From: Caulobacter vibrioides
GTDB taxonomy: Bacteria > Pseudomonadota > Alphaproteobacteria > Caulobacterales > Caulobacteraceae
Assembly (NCBI RefSeq): GCF_002858865.1
Contig: NZ_PJRR01000012.1
Span: 1 to 64,000 of the forward strand
DNA: 64,000 nt
Direction of reading: 5' to 3'
The position numbers were made by a program, and so were the translations under genes. Numbering within the stretch: the stretch's first letter is position 1; each line of letters opens with the position of its first letter. Below the pieces are notes generated by a model. That model was not told the DNA's origin. It did no database searches and was given only the letters and a program-made list of their open reading frames with translations. This document shows positions 1 to 10,535 of the stretch, piece by piece.

Positions 1-333
1 GGCCGGGGCCGGGGCCGGGGCAGCCGGAGCCGGCTTGGGCGCTTCAGCCTTGGGCGCGGGCGCGGCGGCCGGCGCGGCCGGCGCGGCCGAGGCGGTCGCG
101 CCTTCGGCGACGACGCCCAGCACCGTGCCCGGAACGACGGTCGCGCCTTCCGCAGCGCCGATCGCCGACAGCACGCCGTCGGCGGGCGAGGCCACCTCGA
201 GCGAAACCTTGTCGGTTTCCAGCTCGACGAGGATCTCGTCCTTCTTCACGGCCTCACCGACCTTCTTGGTCCAGCGCGCCACCGTGGCTTCGGTGACGGA
301 TTCGCCGAGGGCGGGCGTATTGATGTCGGCCAT
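1..333 (-). CDS. odhB: Dihydrolipoamide succinyltransferase (E2 of 2-oxoglutarate dehydrogenase), N-terminal part
   Basis: Partial gene; only the first 111 codons lie in the window and the rest runs off the left edge. The visible part is an N-terminal lipoyl domain: it starts [18 protein letters not shown] and carries the lipoylation motif [11 protein letters not shown], in which the lysine of DKV receives lipoate. After about residue 80 the protein becomes an Ala-Pro-Lys linker, encoded by a GGCCGG-rich repetitive stretch, which is the usual flexible linker before the E1/E3-binding and catalytic domains. The ATG at 333 follows odhA after a 60-base gap on the same strand. The product would transfer succinyl groups to CoA inside the 2-oxoglutarate dehydrogenase complex. 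The choice of succinyl- rather than acetyl-transferase rests on the E1 neighbour and on succinyl-CoA ligase genes upstream. Confidence 0.95.
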   Translation of the reverse strand, partial: MADINTPALGESVTEATVARWTKKVGEAVKKDEILVELETDKVSLEVASPADGVLSAIGAAEGATVVPGTVLGVVAEGATASAAPAAPAAAPAPKAEAPKPAPAAPAPAPA

Positions 334-392
334 GGGGCTTTCCGAGTCTCTCTTGCTTGGTCCGGCGGGTTTCTTGGGTACGAGCCCTTCGC

Positions 393-3356
393 TTACGCGA
401 AGGCCTCGTTGAGGAAGGTTTCGAGCTCTTTCAGGTGGCGGCTCATCAGACCGGCGGCCGTCGAGGCCGAGGCCGGGCGGCCGACGTACTTGGCGCGCTT
501 GGCCTTGATGTCCAGCTTGTCGAGCGTCAGTTCCAGCCACGGATCAACAAACGTCCAGCCGCCCATGTTGCGGGGCTCTTCCTGACACCAGATCAGGTCG
601 GCGTTCTTGAAGCGGGAGAGCACGTTCATCAGCGACTTCATCGGCCACGGATAGAACTGCTCCAGACGCAGCAGATAGACGTCGTCACGGCCAAGCTTGG
701 CGCGCTGGTCGACGAGGTCGAAATAGACCTTGCCCGAGCAGACGATGACGCGCTTGATCTTGTCGTCGCTCTTCAGCGTGATCCCGCCGACGTCGCAACC
801 GGCCTCGGCGCCGTCCACCATCACGCGGTGGAAGGCCGAGCCCTCGGCGAAGTCCGACAGGTTCGAGACCGCGCGCTTGTGGCGCAGCAGGCTCTTGGGC
901 GCCATCACGATCAGCGGCTTGCGGAACTCGCGGTGCATCTGGCGACGCAGGGCGTGGAAGTAGTTGGCCGGCGTCGTGCAGTTGACGACCTGCATGTTGT
1001 CTTCGGCGCACGACTGCAGGAAGCGCTCCAGACGCGCCGAGCTGTGCTCGGGACCCTGGCCTTCATAGCCGTGCGGCAGCAGCATGACGAGGCCGCTCAT
1101 CCGCAGCCACTTGCGCTCGCCCGAGCTGATGAACTGGTCGATCACGACCTGGGCGCCGTTCACGAAGTCGCCGAACTGGCCTTCCCAAAGCGTCAGGGTG
1201 TTCGGCTCGGCCAGCGAGAAGCCGTATTCGAAGCCCAGCACCGCCTCTTCCGACAGGGCCGAGTCGATCACTTCATAGTGGGCCTGGCCGGCGCGGATGT
1301 TGTTGAGCGGTGTGTAGTGCTCTTCGGTCTTCTGGTCGATGATGTCCGAATGGCGCTGGGTGAAGGTGCCGCGCACGGAGTCCTGGCCCGACAGGCGGAC
1401 CGGGATGCCTTCGTCCAGCAGGGTGGCGAAGGCCAGGTGCTCGGCCGCGCCCCAGTCGATGCCCTCGCCCTTCTCGAACGCGTCGCGACGGTTCTCGATG
1501 GCGCGGCGCACGGTCTTGTGGGCGTCGATCCGCTCGGGGATCGCCGTGATCAGGCGGCCCAGTTCCAGCAGGCGGGTCTTGGGGAAGGCGGTCTTGCCGC
1601 GGCGATCCTCGTCGCCCGGCAGGGTCAGGCCGGCCCACTTGCCGTCCAGCCAGTCGGCCTTGTTGGGCTTGTAGATCTTGCCGGCGTCGAACTCGGCGTC
1701 GAGGAACTTCTCGAACTCCGAAACCCAGCTGTCGCAGTCGGCCTGGGTGATGACGCCCTCGCCGATCAGGCGGTTCGAATAGAGTTCGCGGGTCGAGGGG
1801 TGGCCCTTGATCTTCGCGTACATCAGCGGCGACGTCATGGTCGGATCGTCGCCTTCGTTGTGACCGAAGCGACGGTAGCAGACCATGTCGATGACCACGT
1901 CCTTGCCGAACTTCTGCCGGTACTCGGTCGAGACCTTGGCGGCGAAGACGACGGCTTCGGGATCATCGCCGTTCACGTGGAAGATCGGCGCCTCGACCAT
2001 CAGCGCCATATCGCTGGGATAGGGCGAGCTGCGCGAATAGCGCGGGCTGGTGGTGAAGCCGATCTGGTTGTTGACGATGAAGTGGATGGTGCCGCCCGTG
2101 CGGTAGCCCTTCAGGCCCGACAGGGTGAAGCACTCGGCCACCACGCCCTGGCCGGCGAACGCGGCGTCGCCGTGCAGCAGCAGCGGCAGCACGTGGCCAC
2201 GGCCCGCGTCCGGCTGTTCGCGCAGGGTGAAGGCCTGCTTGGCGCGGGCCTTGCCGATCACGACCGGGTTGACGATTTCCAGGTGCGACGGGTTGGCGGT
2301 CAGCGACAGGTGGACCTTGTTGTCGTCGAACTCACGGTCCGACGAGGCGCCCATGTGATACTTCACGTCGCCCGAGCCCTCGACGTCCGAGGGCACCGAC
2401 GAGCCGCCTTGGAACTCGTGGAAGATGACGTGGTAGGGCTTGCCCATCACGGCGGCCAGCACGTTCAGACGGCCGCGGTGCGGCATGCCCAGGACGATGT
2501 CCTTCACGCCCAGCGCGCCGCCGCGCTTGATGATCTGCTCCAGCGCCGGGACCATGGCCTCGCCGCCGTCCAGACCGAAGCGCTTGGTGCCGGGGAACCG
2601 CTTGTGCAGGAAGCGCTCGAAGCCCTCGGCCTCGATCAGCTTCTTCAGGATGGCGACCTTGCCTTCCTTCGAGAAGGTGATTTCCTTGTCGCGGCCCTCG
2701 ATGCGCTCCTGCAGCCAGGCCTTCTCGGCCGGGTCGGAGATGTGCATGTACTGCACGCCGACATTGCCGCAGTAGGTGCGGCGGACGATCGACAGGATCT
2801 CGCGGATCGTCGCGGTCTCAAGGCCCAGCACGAAGTCGAGGAAGATCGGGCGGTCGTAGTCGGCTTCCGAGAAGCCGTACGAGGCCGGGTCCAGCTCGCT
2901 GGCGTCCTTGGGCGGATCCAGGCCCAGCGGGTCCAGATTGGCGGCCAGGTGACCGCGCATCCGGTAGGCGCGGATCATCATGATGGCGCGCAGGCTGTCC
3001 AGCGTGGCGGCGCGGACGGCTTCAGCGCTGGCGGCGGGGGCCTTGGCCTCGATGGCCTTGGAGACCTTGGCTTCGACGGCGGGGGCGACGGTGGCCCACT
3101 GGCCGTCCAGGGCCGACAGCCAGTCCGGACGGACGGTGGCAACCTTCTTGGGGGTCCAGGCCGGGTCTTGCGCGGCGCGCTTAACCTGGTCGGCCTGTTC
3201 CTGCAGGCTGGCGAAGAAGGCGTTCCACGAGGGCTCGACCGATCCGGGGTTCTCCGCCCACTGGGCGTAGAGGTCTTCCACGAACGCGGCATTGGCGCCG
3301 TAGAGGAAGCTGGTCTCGGTCAAGACCTGGTTGATGATGCCTGCGTCGTCCGCCAT
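393..3356 (-). CDS. odhA: 2-oxoglutarate dehydrogenase E1 component
   Basis: A 987-residue thiamine-diphosphate enzyme that decarboxylates 2-oxoglutarate in the TCA cycle and hands the succinyl group to OdhB. The ATG at 3356 ([10 protein letters not shown]) is chosen because the next 40 residues, with [15 protein letters not shown] and a Trp/Phe-rich stretch, match the conserved N-terminal region of this family; the frame stays open 23 codons further upstream but without family-like sequence. Visible landmarks are [12 protein letters not shown] around residue 310, the ThDP/Mg region [12 protein letters not shown] around residue 400 followed by VNNQIGFTT, and the C-terminal transketolase-like half with [19 protein letters not shown]. 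Length is typical. It sits between sucD and odhB on the same strand, so the whole succinyl-CoA segment of the TCA cycle is clustered. Confidence 0.97.
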   Translation of the reverse strand: MADDAGIINQVLTETSFLYGANAAFVEDLYAQWAENPGSVEPSWNAFFASLQEQADQVKRAAQDPAWTPKKVATVRPDWLSALDGQWATVAPAVEAKVSKAIEAKAPAASAEAVRAATLDSLRAIMMIRAYRMRGHLAANLDPLGLDPPKDASELDPASYGFSEADYDRPIFLDFVLGLETATIREILSIVRRTYCGNVGVQYMHISDPAEKAWLQERIEGRDKEITFSKEGKVAILKKLIEAEGFERFLHKRFPGTKRFGLDGGEAMVPALEQIIKRGGALGVKDIVLGMPHRGRLNVLAAVMGKPYHVIFHEFQGGSSVPSDVEGSGDVKYHMGASSDREFDDNKVHLSLTANPSHLEIVNPVVIGKARAKQAFTLREQPDAGRGHVLPLLLHGDAAFAGQGVVAECFTLSGLKGYRTGGTIHFIVNNQIGFTTSPRYSRSSPYPSDMALMVEAPIFHVNGDDPEAVVFAAKVSTEYRQKFGKDVVIDMVCYRRFGHNEGDDPTMTSPLMYAKIKGHPSTRELYSNRLIGEGVITQADCDSWVSEFEKFLDAEFDAGKIYKPNKADWLDGKWAGLTLPGDEDRRGKTAFPKTRLLELGRLITAIPERIDAHKTVRRAIENRRDAFEKGEGIDWGAAEHLAFATLLDEGIPVRLSGQDSVRGTFTQRHSDIIDQKTEEHYTPLNNIRAGQAHYEVIDSALSEEAVLGFEYGFSLAEPNTLTLWEGQFGDFVNGAQVVIDQFISSGERKWLRMSGLVMLLPHGYEGQGPEHSSARLERFLQSCAEDNMQVVNCTTPANYFHALRRQMHREFRKPLIVMAPKSLLRHKRAVSNLSDFAEGSAFHRVMVDGAEAGCDVGGITLKSDDKIKRVIVCSGKVYFDLVDQRAKLGRDDVYLLRLEQFYPWPMKSLMNVLSRFKNADLIWCQEEPRNMGGWTFVDPWLELTLDKLDIKAKRAKYVGRPASASTAAGLMSRHLKELETFLNEAFA

Positions 3357-3450
3357 GGATTTGTCGCCTTCAGATCCGCTGCTTACGGGAGCGCTACCGC
3401 ACAGCCCGTAAATATAGTCTCTCAATCACCCGGGCGCCCGTCGCTTAGCG

Positions 3451-3520
3451 GGGGCCCAGGTGATTTTTTCGGATCGTCGACTGGCGGTCGCAAAAAACCT
3501 GGGCCCCGCGCGAGGCGGGG
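3451..3520 (-). terminator. Nested hairpins between sucD and odhA; terminator of sucCD
   Basis: Reading the minus strand, ACCCCGC and GCGGGGC form a stem around positions 3504-3520, followed by CCCAGG and a run of six T (plus-strand A run 3492-3497): a classical intrinsic terminator for the sucCD transcript. The same T run and CCTGGGCCCC are also part of a longer inverted repeat with GGGGCCCAGG at 3451-3460, itself followed on the plus strand by a T run at 3464-3469. The two folds exclude each other. Confidence 0.75.
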
Positions 3521-3534
3521 TCTCGGTGTCTAGT

Positions 3535-4419
3535 TTAGCCCTTCAGGACTTCCAGCAGGGTCTCACCCAGCTTGGCCGGCGACGGCGAGACGCGGATGCC
3601 CGCATCTTCCATCGCCGCGATCTTGTCCTCGGCGCCGCCCTTGCCGCCCGACACGATGGCACCGGCGTGGCCCATGTGACGGCCAGGAGGAGCCGTACGA
3701 CCGGCGATGAAGCCGACCATCGGCTTCTTGCGGCCGCGCTTGGCTTCGTCCTTCAGGAACTGGGCCGCTTCTTCTTCGGCCGAGCCGCCGATTTCACCGA
3801 TCATGACGATCGACTTGGTGGCTTCGTCGGCCAGGAACATCTCGAGGACGTCGATGAACTCGGTGCCCTTGACCGGGTCGCCGCCGATGCCGACGGCCGT
3901 GGTTTGGCCAAGGCCCGCGTTCGTGGTCTGGAACACCGCTTCATAGGTCAAGGTGCCCGAGCGCGACACGACGCCGACGCTGCCTTCCGAGAAGATCGAG
4001 CCCGGCATGATGCCGATCTTGCACTGCTTGGGCGTCAGGACGCCCGGGCAGTTCGGGCCGATGAGGCGCGACTTGGAGCCTTGCAGGGCCTTCTTGACCT
4101 TGACCATGTCCAGCACCGGGATGCCCTCGGTGATGCAAACGATCAGCGGGATCTCGGCCTCGATGGCCTCCAGGATCGAGTCGGCCGCGAAGGGCGGCGG
4201 GACGTAGATCACCGAGGCGTCGGCGCCGGTGCGGTCCTTGGCTTCGGCGACGGTGTCGAACACCGGCAGGCCGATGTGGGTTTGACCGCCCTTGCCCGGG
4301 GTGACGCCGCCGACCATCTTGGTGCCGTAGGCGATGGCCTGCTCGGTGTGGAACGTGCCTTGAGCGCCGGTGATGCCCTGGCAGATGACCTTGGTGTGGG
4401 AACCGATCAGAACCGACAT
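3535..4419 (-). CDS. sucD: Succinyl-CoA ligase [ADP-forming] subunit alpha
   Basis: A 294-residue alpha subunit that carries the phosphohistidine intermediate in the interconversion of succinyl-CoA and succinate with ATP formation. The CoA-binding Rossmann region opens with [32 protein letters not shown] lies around residue 120; the active-site histidine is in [14 protein letters not shown] near residue 250. Length is that of the family. The ATG at 4419 directly abuts the sucC stop codon (TAAATG), so the two subunits are translationally linked. A strong intrinsic terminator follows before odhA. Confidence 0.97.
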   Translation of the reverse strand: MSVLIGSHTKVICQGITGAQGTFHTEQAIAYGTKMVGGVTPGKGGQTHIGLPVFDTVAEAKDRTGADASVIYVPPPFAADSILEAIEAEIPLIVCITEGIPVLDMVKVKKALQGSKSRLIGPNCPGVLTPKQCKIGIMPGSIFSEGSVGVVSRSGTLTYEAVFQTTNAGLGQTTAVGIGGDPVKGTEFIDVLEMFLADEATKSIVMIGEIGGSAEEEAAQFLKDEAKRGRKKPMVGFIAGRTAPPGRHMGHAGAIVSGGKGGAEDKIAAMEDAGIRVSPSPAKLGETLLEVLKG

Positions 4420-5619
<1,200 letters not shown>

Positions 5620-5948
5620 GAGGGCCCGGTCTCGACGACGGCTTTCTGAAATGTGGCCGGGTTATAGGAGCGCTGTTTCGCAGGCGCAACCGCGTGTGGG
5701 CGATAAGGTGAAGGCTTGCGCGGTTATCTTGCCCGATAGGCCACCGTCGCCGCCCGTTTAGGCGAGCGCGGCAAGGAAGCCCTTGACGCAACGACATTGT
5801 TACCGGTCCCATGCAGAACCTGGATCGCTCGCCCTGGACGCTCGCCGGAGCCGCCGGGCAATGGCAACGTTGTCATAACCTTGGGACGAGGCGGCCCTGG
5901 CTCCTGAGCGCTTGCGGATTCGCGTCAGGAGCCTTCGCTCGACGCCCC
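5620..5948. other. Intergenic region: sucC promoter region and MFS-gene terminator-like hairpin
   Basis: No gene is convincing here. The right end holds a hairpin with perfect 9-bp arms GGCTCCTGA (5899-5907) and TCAGGAGCC (5925-5933), 15 bases beyond the MFS transporter stop codon; it lacks a T run. The part next to sucC must carry the promoter of sucCD. Two similar short motifs, CATTGTTACC near 5793 and GTTGTCATAACC near 5869, could be operator half-sites, but I cannot assign a regulator. Confidence 0.4.
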
Positions 5949-7250
5949 CTACTCGGCCCAATCCTTGCTCAGGCGCCGCGAGGCGAGGATCAGCAGCACC
6001 GCTGCGACGACATAGAAGCTGAGGCCGTAATAGATCGCATAACGCATCGACTCCGCGCCGTAACGTGGCGTGAGCAGGTCGGAGACATAGCCAAAGAACC
6101 ACAGGCCCACCGCCAGACCCAGCAGGTTGTTGATCAGCAGGAACAGGGCCGAGGTGGTGGTCCGCATGGACGGCGGCGCCAGGTGCTGGACGGCGGCGAC
6201 CACAGGCCCCAGCCACGCCAGGTTCAGACCGGTCGGGATCAGGAACAGCAGGAACGCCACGACCATCGACTGGACGTTCATCGCCAGCAGGAAGCACGGC
6301 AGGGCCACCAGGAAGCAGATGGCCGGCGCCAGGGCGTAGGCGGCCTTGTTCTTGGCCCCGAAACGGTCGGCCAGCACACCGCCCAGCCAGATGCCGGCCA
6401 CGCCGCCGAACAGCGACAGGGCGCTGTAGTAGAGCGCGCGGTCGGTCAGCGAGAGGCCAAAGCTGCGCTGGAAGAAGGTCGGCAGCCAGAACGCCACGCC
6501 ATAGCCGCAGATCGATGAGCAGGCCGCGCCGAATGACAGCAGCCAGAAGCTGGGCTTGGGCATGACGGTCGCCAGCACCTGGCCAAACGCCGGCGCCTTG
6601 GGGGGCTCGGCCGGCGCGACCTCGCCCGGCGCGCGGTCGAGCCCGCCCCGCACCGGATCCTTGACCACCCACTTGAAGATCGGGGCGAAGGCGACGCCCG
6701 CCAGACCCACGGCGATGAAAGCAAAGCGCCAGTCGACATAGGCTGCGATCAGGCCACCGAACAGCACGCCCAGGGCCGTGCCTAGCGGAATACCGAAGGA
6801 GTAAACCGCCAGCGCGCGCGCCCGCTGCTCCTTGGGAAAATAGTCCGCGATCAGTGAATAGGCCGGCGCCACACCGCCCGCCTCGCCGACGCCGACGCCC
6901 ATCCGCGCCAGGAACAGACTCCAGAAGCCGCCCGCAAGACCGCAGACGACGGTGAAGCCGCTCCAGACGGTCAAGGCCACGGTCATGATCCAGGTGCGGC
7001 TGACCCGATCGGCCAACCAGGCCAGCGGTACGCCCAGCGTGGTGTAGAGCGCGGCGAACGCGACACCGCCCATCAGACCCAGCTGCGTGTCGGTCAGGTG
7101 CAGCTCGGCCTTGATCGACCCGGCCAGGATGCCGAGGATCTGCCGATCCAGGAAGTTGAAGGTGTAGGCCAGGATCAGCATGGCCAGCACCACGTAGCGG
7201 TAGCGGCCGCCCCGACCGGCCGTTTCGGCCTTGTTCACGTCCTCGCTCAT
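5949..7250 (-). CDS. Major facilitator superfamily transporter (spinster-like)
   Basis: A 433-residue inner-membrane transporter with about twelve hydrophobic segments. Family marks are YTFNFLDRQILGILAGSIKAEL near the N terminus (TM1 with the Asp-Arg seen in spinster-like MFS proteins) and LGVPLAWLADRVSRTWI (the loop 2-3 signature, D-R-x-S-R). The ATG at 7250 is preferred over a TTG 15 bases upstream because GAGGAGGG lies at good distance before it. It follows the TonB-dependent receptor on the same strand (84-base gap), so it may move the receptor's ligand across the inner membrane. The substrate is not known from the sequence. Confidence 0.85.
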   Translation of the reverse strand: MSEDVNKAETAGRGGRYRYVVLAMLILAYTFNFLDRQILGILAGSIKAELHLTDTQLGLMGGVAFAALYTTLGVPLAWLADRVSRTWIMTVALTVWSGFTVVCGLAGGFWSLFLARMGVGVGEAGGVAPAYSLIADYFPKEQRARALAVYSFGIPLGTALGVLFGGLIAAYVDWRFAFIAVGLAGVAFAPIFKWVVKDPVRGGLDRAPGEVAPAEPPKAPAFGQVLATVMPKPSFWLLSFGAACSSICGYGVAFWLPTFFQRSFGLSLTDRALYYSALSLFGGVAGIWLGGVLADRFGAKNKAAYALAPAICFLVALPCFLLAMNVQSMVVAFLLFLIPTGLNLAWLGPVVAAVQHLAPPSMRTTTSALFLLINNLLGLAVGLWFFGYVSDLLTPRYGAESMRYAIYYGLSFYVVAAVLLILASRRLSKDWAE

Positions 7251-7333
7251 GCTCGCCCTCCTCAACGCCCGTACAGATACAAAAAGGGCGGGACCTGTTG
7301 CAGCAAGTCCCGCCCGAGCAGCTATCGCCTAGA

Positions 7334-9574
7334 TTAGAAGGCCACCTCGATCGAAGCGGCCACAGTGCGCGGCGGACCATAGAAGCCGATCACCGAGTTG
7401 TTGTAGGTCGGGACCCCGAAGTTGTAGCCGCCGATGCGGTACTTCTCGTTGGTCAGGTTCTTGCCGGTCAGGGCCAGCTTGTAGCGGCCGCCCGGAGCGG
7501 TCCACTGGGCCGTCAGGTCCACCAGGGTGAAGGCCTTCTGGTCCAGCAGCGGCAGGGGCTGCTCGAACTGCTGGTAGGCGTCGCGGTAGCTGACCATCGG
7601 CGTGATCGCCAGATCACCGCCCGCCAGCTCGCCGCGCCAAGTCAGGCTGACATTGCCCGTCCATTCCGGGGTGTTCTGGAAGCCGTAGAGATCGGCCACG
7701 TTGACGATCTGGCCGGTGGCCAGGGTCGTCGACGGGTTCAGCGGGTTCGGCGCGCCGGCCGGCACGAAGCGGCTGAAGGTGTCGTACTCGGCGTGGATGT
7801 AGCCCAAGGCGACATTGGCCGAGAGGTTGGCGCTCAGCTTGGCGTTGGCTTCGAACTCGACGCCGTACAGGGTCGAGGCGCCGGCGTTGTCGACCGAGCT
7901 GGCGATGCCCGAAGGCACCACGACCTGGGTCGTGACCTGCTGGTCGGTGTACTTCGACAGGAAGGCCGCCGACGAGAACGAGATGCGGCGCTCGAACATG
8001 TAGCCCTTCAGGCCGGCTTCGTAGGTCTTCACGACCTCGGGCTTGTAGCCGTTGACCGTCTGCGGGGTGATGAACGCGTCGCCGCGCATGTCCCAGCCGC
8101 CCGACTTGTAGCCCTTCGAGAACGAGACATAGCTCGTCAGGTCGTCGCTCAGGTCATACGAGGCCGAGATGCGCGGCGTGAACTGCTCGAAGGTCTTCTC
8201 GGCGTTGTAGTTGGTGCGCGTCTGCAGGATCGGACGCGGGGTTCCGCCCTGATACGGCGTGCGCGTCGCGCCAAGATAGAAGAAGCGATAGACGTTGGCG
8301 CGCTTGGCGTCGCGGGTGGCGCGGGCGCCCAGCGAGACCTTGAACTTGTCGGTCAGATTGGCGCTGAAGTCGAAGAACGCCGCAAAGCTCTGGGTGTTGA
8401 CCTTGCCGCCGTTGGCGATGGCCACACCGAGGTTGCCGGCGATGGTGTCGAACTCACCGGAAGCCTGGCTGTTCATGTAGTAGAGGCCGAAGACGCCCTG
8501 GACGTTTTCGTCCGAATAGACGGCCTGCAGTTCCTGCGAGAACGAGCGGTCGTCATAGGTGGCCGGCACGTCCAGCGTCGGCAGCGGCGTGCCGTCGAAG
8601 TCGATGACGGTGTCGGTATGGCCGCGACGGTTGGCGGTGATCGACTTGAGGGTGACGGTGTCGCTGGCGTTCCATTGAGCGGTCAGCGACACGCCCTTGG
8701 TCATCACGTGGTTCTTGTCGCCCAGGCCCGCCTGGGTGTCGTAGATGTCCAGAACCTTGTAACCGCCGACCAGGGCCGGAAGTTCGCGGTGACCGTGACG
8801 CGGGTTGGAGTCGTCGACCACCTTGTCATAGGCCAGACGGAAGAACAGGTCCTCGGTCGGCTGGTATTCAGCGCTGATACGATAGGCCTCGACGTCCTTG
8901 TTGTAGTGCTCGGCGCCGGTGGTCAGGTTCGAGCCGTAGCCGTCACGCTTGTAGAGGGCGTACGAGCCACCGACCGACAGGCCGCCGCCGACCGGGGTCT
9001 GGCCCGACACCAGCACGTCGGTCTGATTATAGCTGCCGTACGTGCCGCGGATCTTGGCGCCGGCTTCATCGCCCAGGCGCTTGGTCACGTACTTGATCGC
9101 GCCGCCAATGGTGTTGCGGCCATACAGCGTGCCCTGCGGGCCGCGCAGCACTTCGATGCGCTCGATGTCGAAGATATCCAGCACCGCGCCCTGCGGGCGA
9201 TAGATGTAGACGTCGTCGACATAGAGGCCGACGCCTGGCTCATAGCCCCACAGCGGATCCTGCTGGCCCACGCCGCGGATATAGCTGATCAGGGTCGAGT
9301 TCGAACCGCGGGCGGTCTGCACCGTGATGTTCGGGGTCGTCTGCGACAGGACGGTGATGTCCGTGCCGCCCGCGCGCTCCAGTCGCTCGGCCGAGAAGGC
9401 CGAGACGGCGACGGGGACGTCCTTGAGATTTTCCTCGCGACGACGCGCGGTGACCGTCACCTCGTCGACCGAAACCGAGTTGTCAGCGGCCGGGGCCTGC
9501 TGAGCCGACGCGGCGCCGGCGATCGTGCTCCACGCAGCGCCAGCCAGCAGCGCGGCCTTCCACATCGAAGTCAT
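7334..9574 (-). CDS. TonB-dependent outer-membrane receptor
   Basis: A 746-residue receptor for energy-dependent uptake across the outer membrane. It has a signal peptide (MTSMWKAALLAGAAWSTIAG, cleavage after ASA-Q), a TonB-box-like region VDEVTVTARRREE, a plug domain with IRGVGQQDPLWG and IERIEVLRGPQGTLYGRNTIGG, then a long beta barrel ending SIEVAF with the C-terminal phenylalanine typical of outer-membrane proteins. The ATG at 9574 is preceded by AGGGAGGGG; the frame is open upstream but without a signal peptide. A TetR gene lies upstream with a perfect palindrome between them, and an MFS gene lies downstream. The ligand is unknown; the nearby carotenoid oxygenase suggests a hydrophobic apocarotenoid or stilbene-like compound, which is inference. 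Confidence 0.93.
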   Translation of the reverse strand: MTSMWKAALLAGAAWSTIAGAASAQQAPAADNSVSVDEVTVTARRREENLKDVPVAVSAFSAERLERAGGTDITVLSQTTPNITVQTARGSNSTLISYIRGVGQQDPLWGYEPGVGLYVDDVYIYRPQGAVLDIFDIERIEVLRGPQGTLYGRNTIGGAIKYVTKRLGDEAGAKIRGTYGSYNQTDVLVSGQTPVGGGLSVGGSYALYKRDGYGSNLTTGAEHYNKDVEAYRISAEYQPTEDLFFRLAYDKVVDDSNPRHGHRELPALVGGYKVLDIYDTQAGLGDKNHVMTKGVSLTAQWNASDTVTLKSITANRRGHTDTVIDFDGTPLPTLDVPATYDDRSFSQELQAVYSDENVQGVFGLYYMNSQASGEFDTIAGNLGVAIANGGKVNTQSFAAFFDFSANLTDKFKVSLGARATRDAKRANVYRFFYLGATRTPYQGGTPRPILQTRTNYNAEKTFEQFTPRISASYDLSDDLTSYVSFSKGYKSGGWDMRGDAFITPQTVNGYKPEVVKTYEAGLKGYMFERRISFSSAAFLSKYTDQQVTTQVVVPSGIASSVDNAGASTLYGVEFEANAKLSANLSANVALGYIHAEYDTFSRFVPAGAPNPLNPSTTLATGQIVNVADLYGFQNTPEWTGNVSLTWRGELAGGDLAITPMVSYRDAYQQFEQPLPLLDQKAFTLVDLTAQWTAPGGRYKLALTGKNLTNEKYRIGGYNFGVPTYNNSVIGFYGPPRTVAASIEVAF

Positions 9575-9707
9575 GGGTTTCCCCTCCCTAGTGTTCCGCC
9601 CTCCCGAGCCGGATCCGTCTTTCGCGGACGCGCGCTCGGAGCTCCGCCAATTCATCGAACAGCGAATTGCGAACACCATCACCCGAACCGGCGCAGGACG
9701 CCAGCCC

Positions 9708-9729
9708 TTTTTCATCAGGTGATGAAAAA
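9708..9729. promoter_or_regulatory. 22-bp perfect palindrome, probable TetR operator
   Basis: Arms TTTTTCATCA and TGATGAAAAA, 10 bp each, around a GG centre. It lies 18 bases past the tetR stop codon and 134 bases before the TonB-receptor start. Size and symmetry fit a TetR-family operator controlling the receptor-MFS pair. It could also act as a weak bidirectional terminator, but the stem is A+T-rich with almost no loop. Confidence 0.6.
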
Positions 9730-9747
9730 TGAAGCGCCTGTTGCGGA

Positions 9748-10458
9748 TCAGCCGCTCGCCAGGGCCTTGTTCTGCTTGGCGATCACCGCCTCGAAGCCGG
9801 CGGCGCAATAGGCGAACAGGCGCTGGCGGACGGACTCAAGATCGCTGGAATGGCATTCGCCCTCCGACAGGGAGTCGATGCGGCCCGTCTCCGAAAGGGT
9901 CAGCATCATCGAGCCGGTGAGAAACTGGTAGCACCAGTAGAGGTCGCGATAGGCCGCCTCAGGTCGCACCGTCTTGAGCGTCTCGACCAGCTGGTGGACC
10001 ACCGGATCGAAGAAGCGGGTCATGGTCTCGCCGCCCCATGCTGGGGTGTTGTTCACCTGCGCCACCAGGACGAAGTAGCTTTTCCAGCCCCGACCGCCGT
10101 CCTGCGAGATCCGCAGCAGCGGATCGATGAAGGCCTCGATGACACCCTCGACGGTCATCGCGCCCGCATTGGCCTTCACATAGGCGTTCATCGACGCCTC
10201 GCGAGCCTGGTTGAGGATCTCGGCCCGGCGCAGGAACACCGCATCGAACAGCTCGCGCTTGGCGCCGAAATAGTAGTGGATCAGGGCGGTGTCGACGCCC
10301 GCCTCGGCCGCCACCTGGCGGGTGGTGACGCCATAAAAGCCATGACGCGCGAACAGTCCCTCGGCCGCGTCGAGAATGGTCTCCTTCAGATCCAGGCCCT
10401 TGGCCTTGGACGGGCGACCCCGTCCGCCGGCGCGGGCGCGGGACTTGGTTGCGGTCAT
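9748..10458 (-). CDS. TetR family transcriptional regulator
   Basis: A 236-residue regulator. After a basic N terminus (TKSRARAGGRGRPSKAKGLDLK) comes the TetR helix-turn-helix: ILDAAEGLFARHGFYGVTTR then QVAAEAGVDTALIHYYFGAKRELFDAV. The C-terminal ligand domain resembles the TetR_C/CerR type in length. Start chosen at the ATG at 10458; upstream in frame there is only a Pro/Gly-rich stretch without a methionine codon. The carotenoid oxygenase gene ends 77 bases upstream on the same strand, and the TonB-receptor gene follows after a gap that holds the palindrome. Probable role: ligand-responsive repressor of the receptor and transporter genes (inferred). Confidence 0.85.
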   Translation of the reverse strand: MTATKSRARAGGRGRPSKAKGLDLKETILDAAEGLFARHGFYGVTTRQVAAEAGVDTALIHYYFGAKRELFDAVFLRRAEILNQAREASMNAYVKANAGAMTVEGVIEAFIDPLLRISQDGGRGWKSYFVLVAQVNNTPAWGGETMTRFFDPVVHQLVETLKTVRPEAAYRDLYWCYQFLTGSMMLTLSETGRIDSLSEGECHSSDLESVRQRLFAYCAAGFEAVIAKQNKALASG

Positions 10459-10535
10459 GGGGACGGGCCCGCCTTGATGAAGCTCCGCCCTCGGATAGGC
10501 GCAACCCGGCGGCCCTGGCAAGGACCGCCGTTCGC

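Noticed and set aside
357..3533. Open frame of over 1,000 codons opposite odhA
   Set aside because: It is the antisense shadow of a well-identified gene in G+C-rich DNA; the translation is rich in Arg/Ala/Gly/Val/Asp without domain features.
9708..9729. Terminator of tetR
   Set aside because: The arms are A+T-rich with a 2-base centre and no G+C stem; an operator is more likely, although weak termination is not excluded.
7298..9811. 837-codon open frame opposite the TonB receptor gene
   Set aside because: Antisense shadow; the receptor has signal peptide, plug and barrel features on the minus strand.
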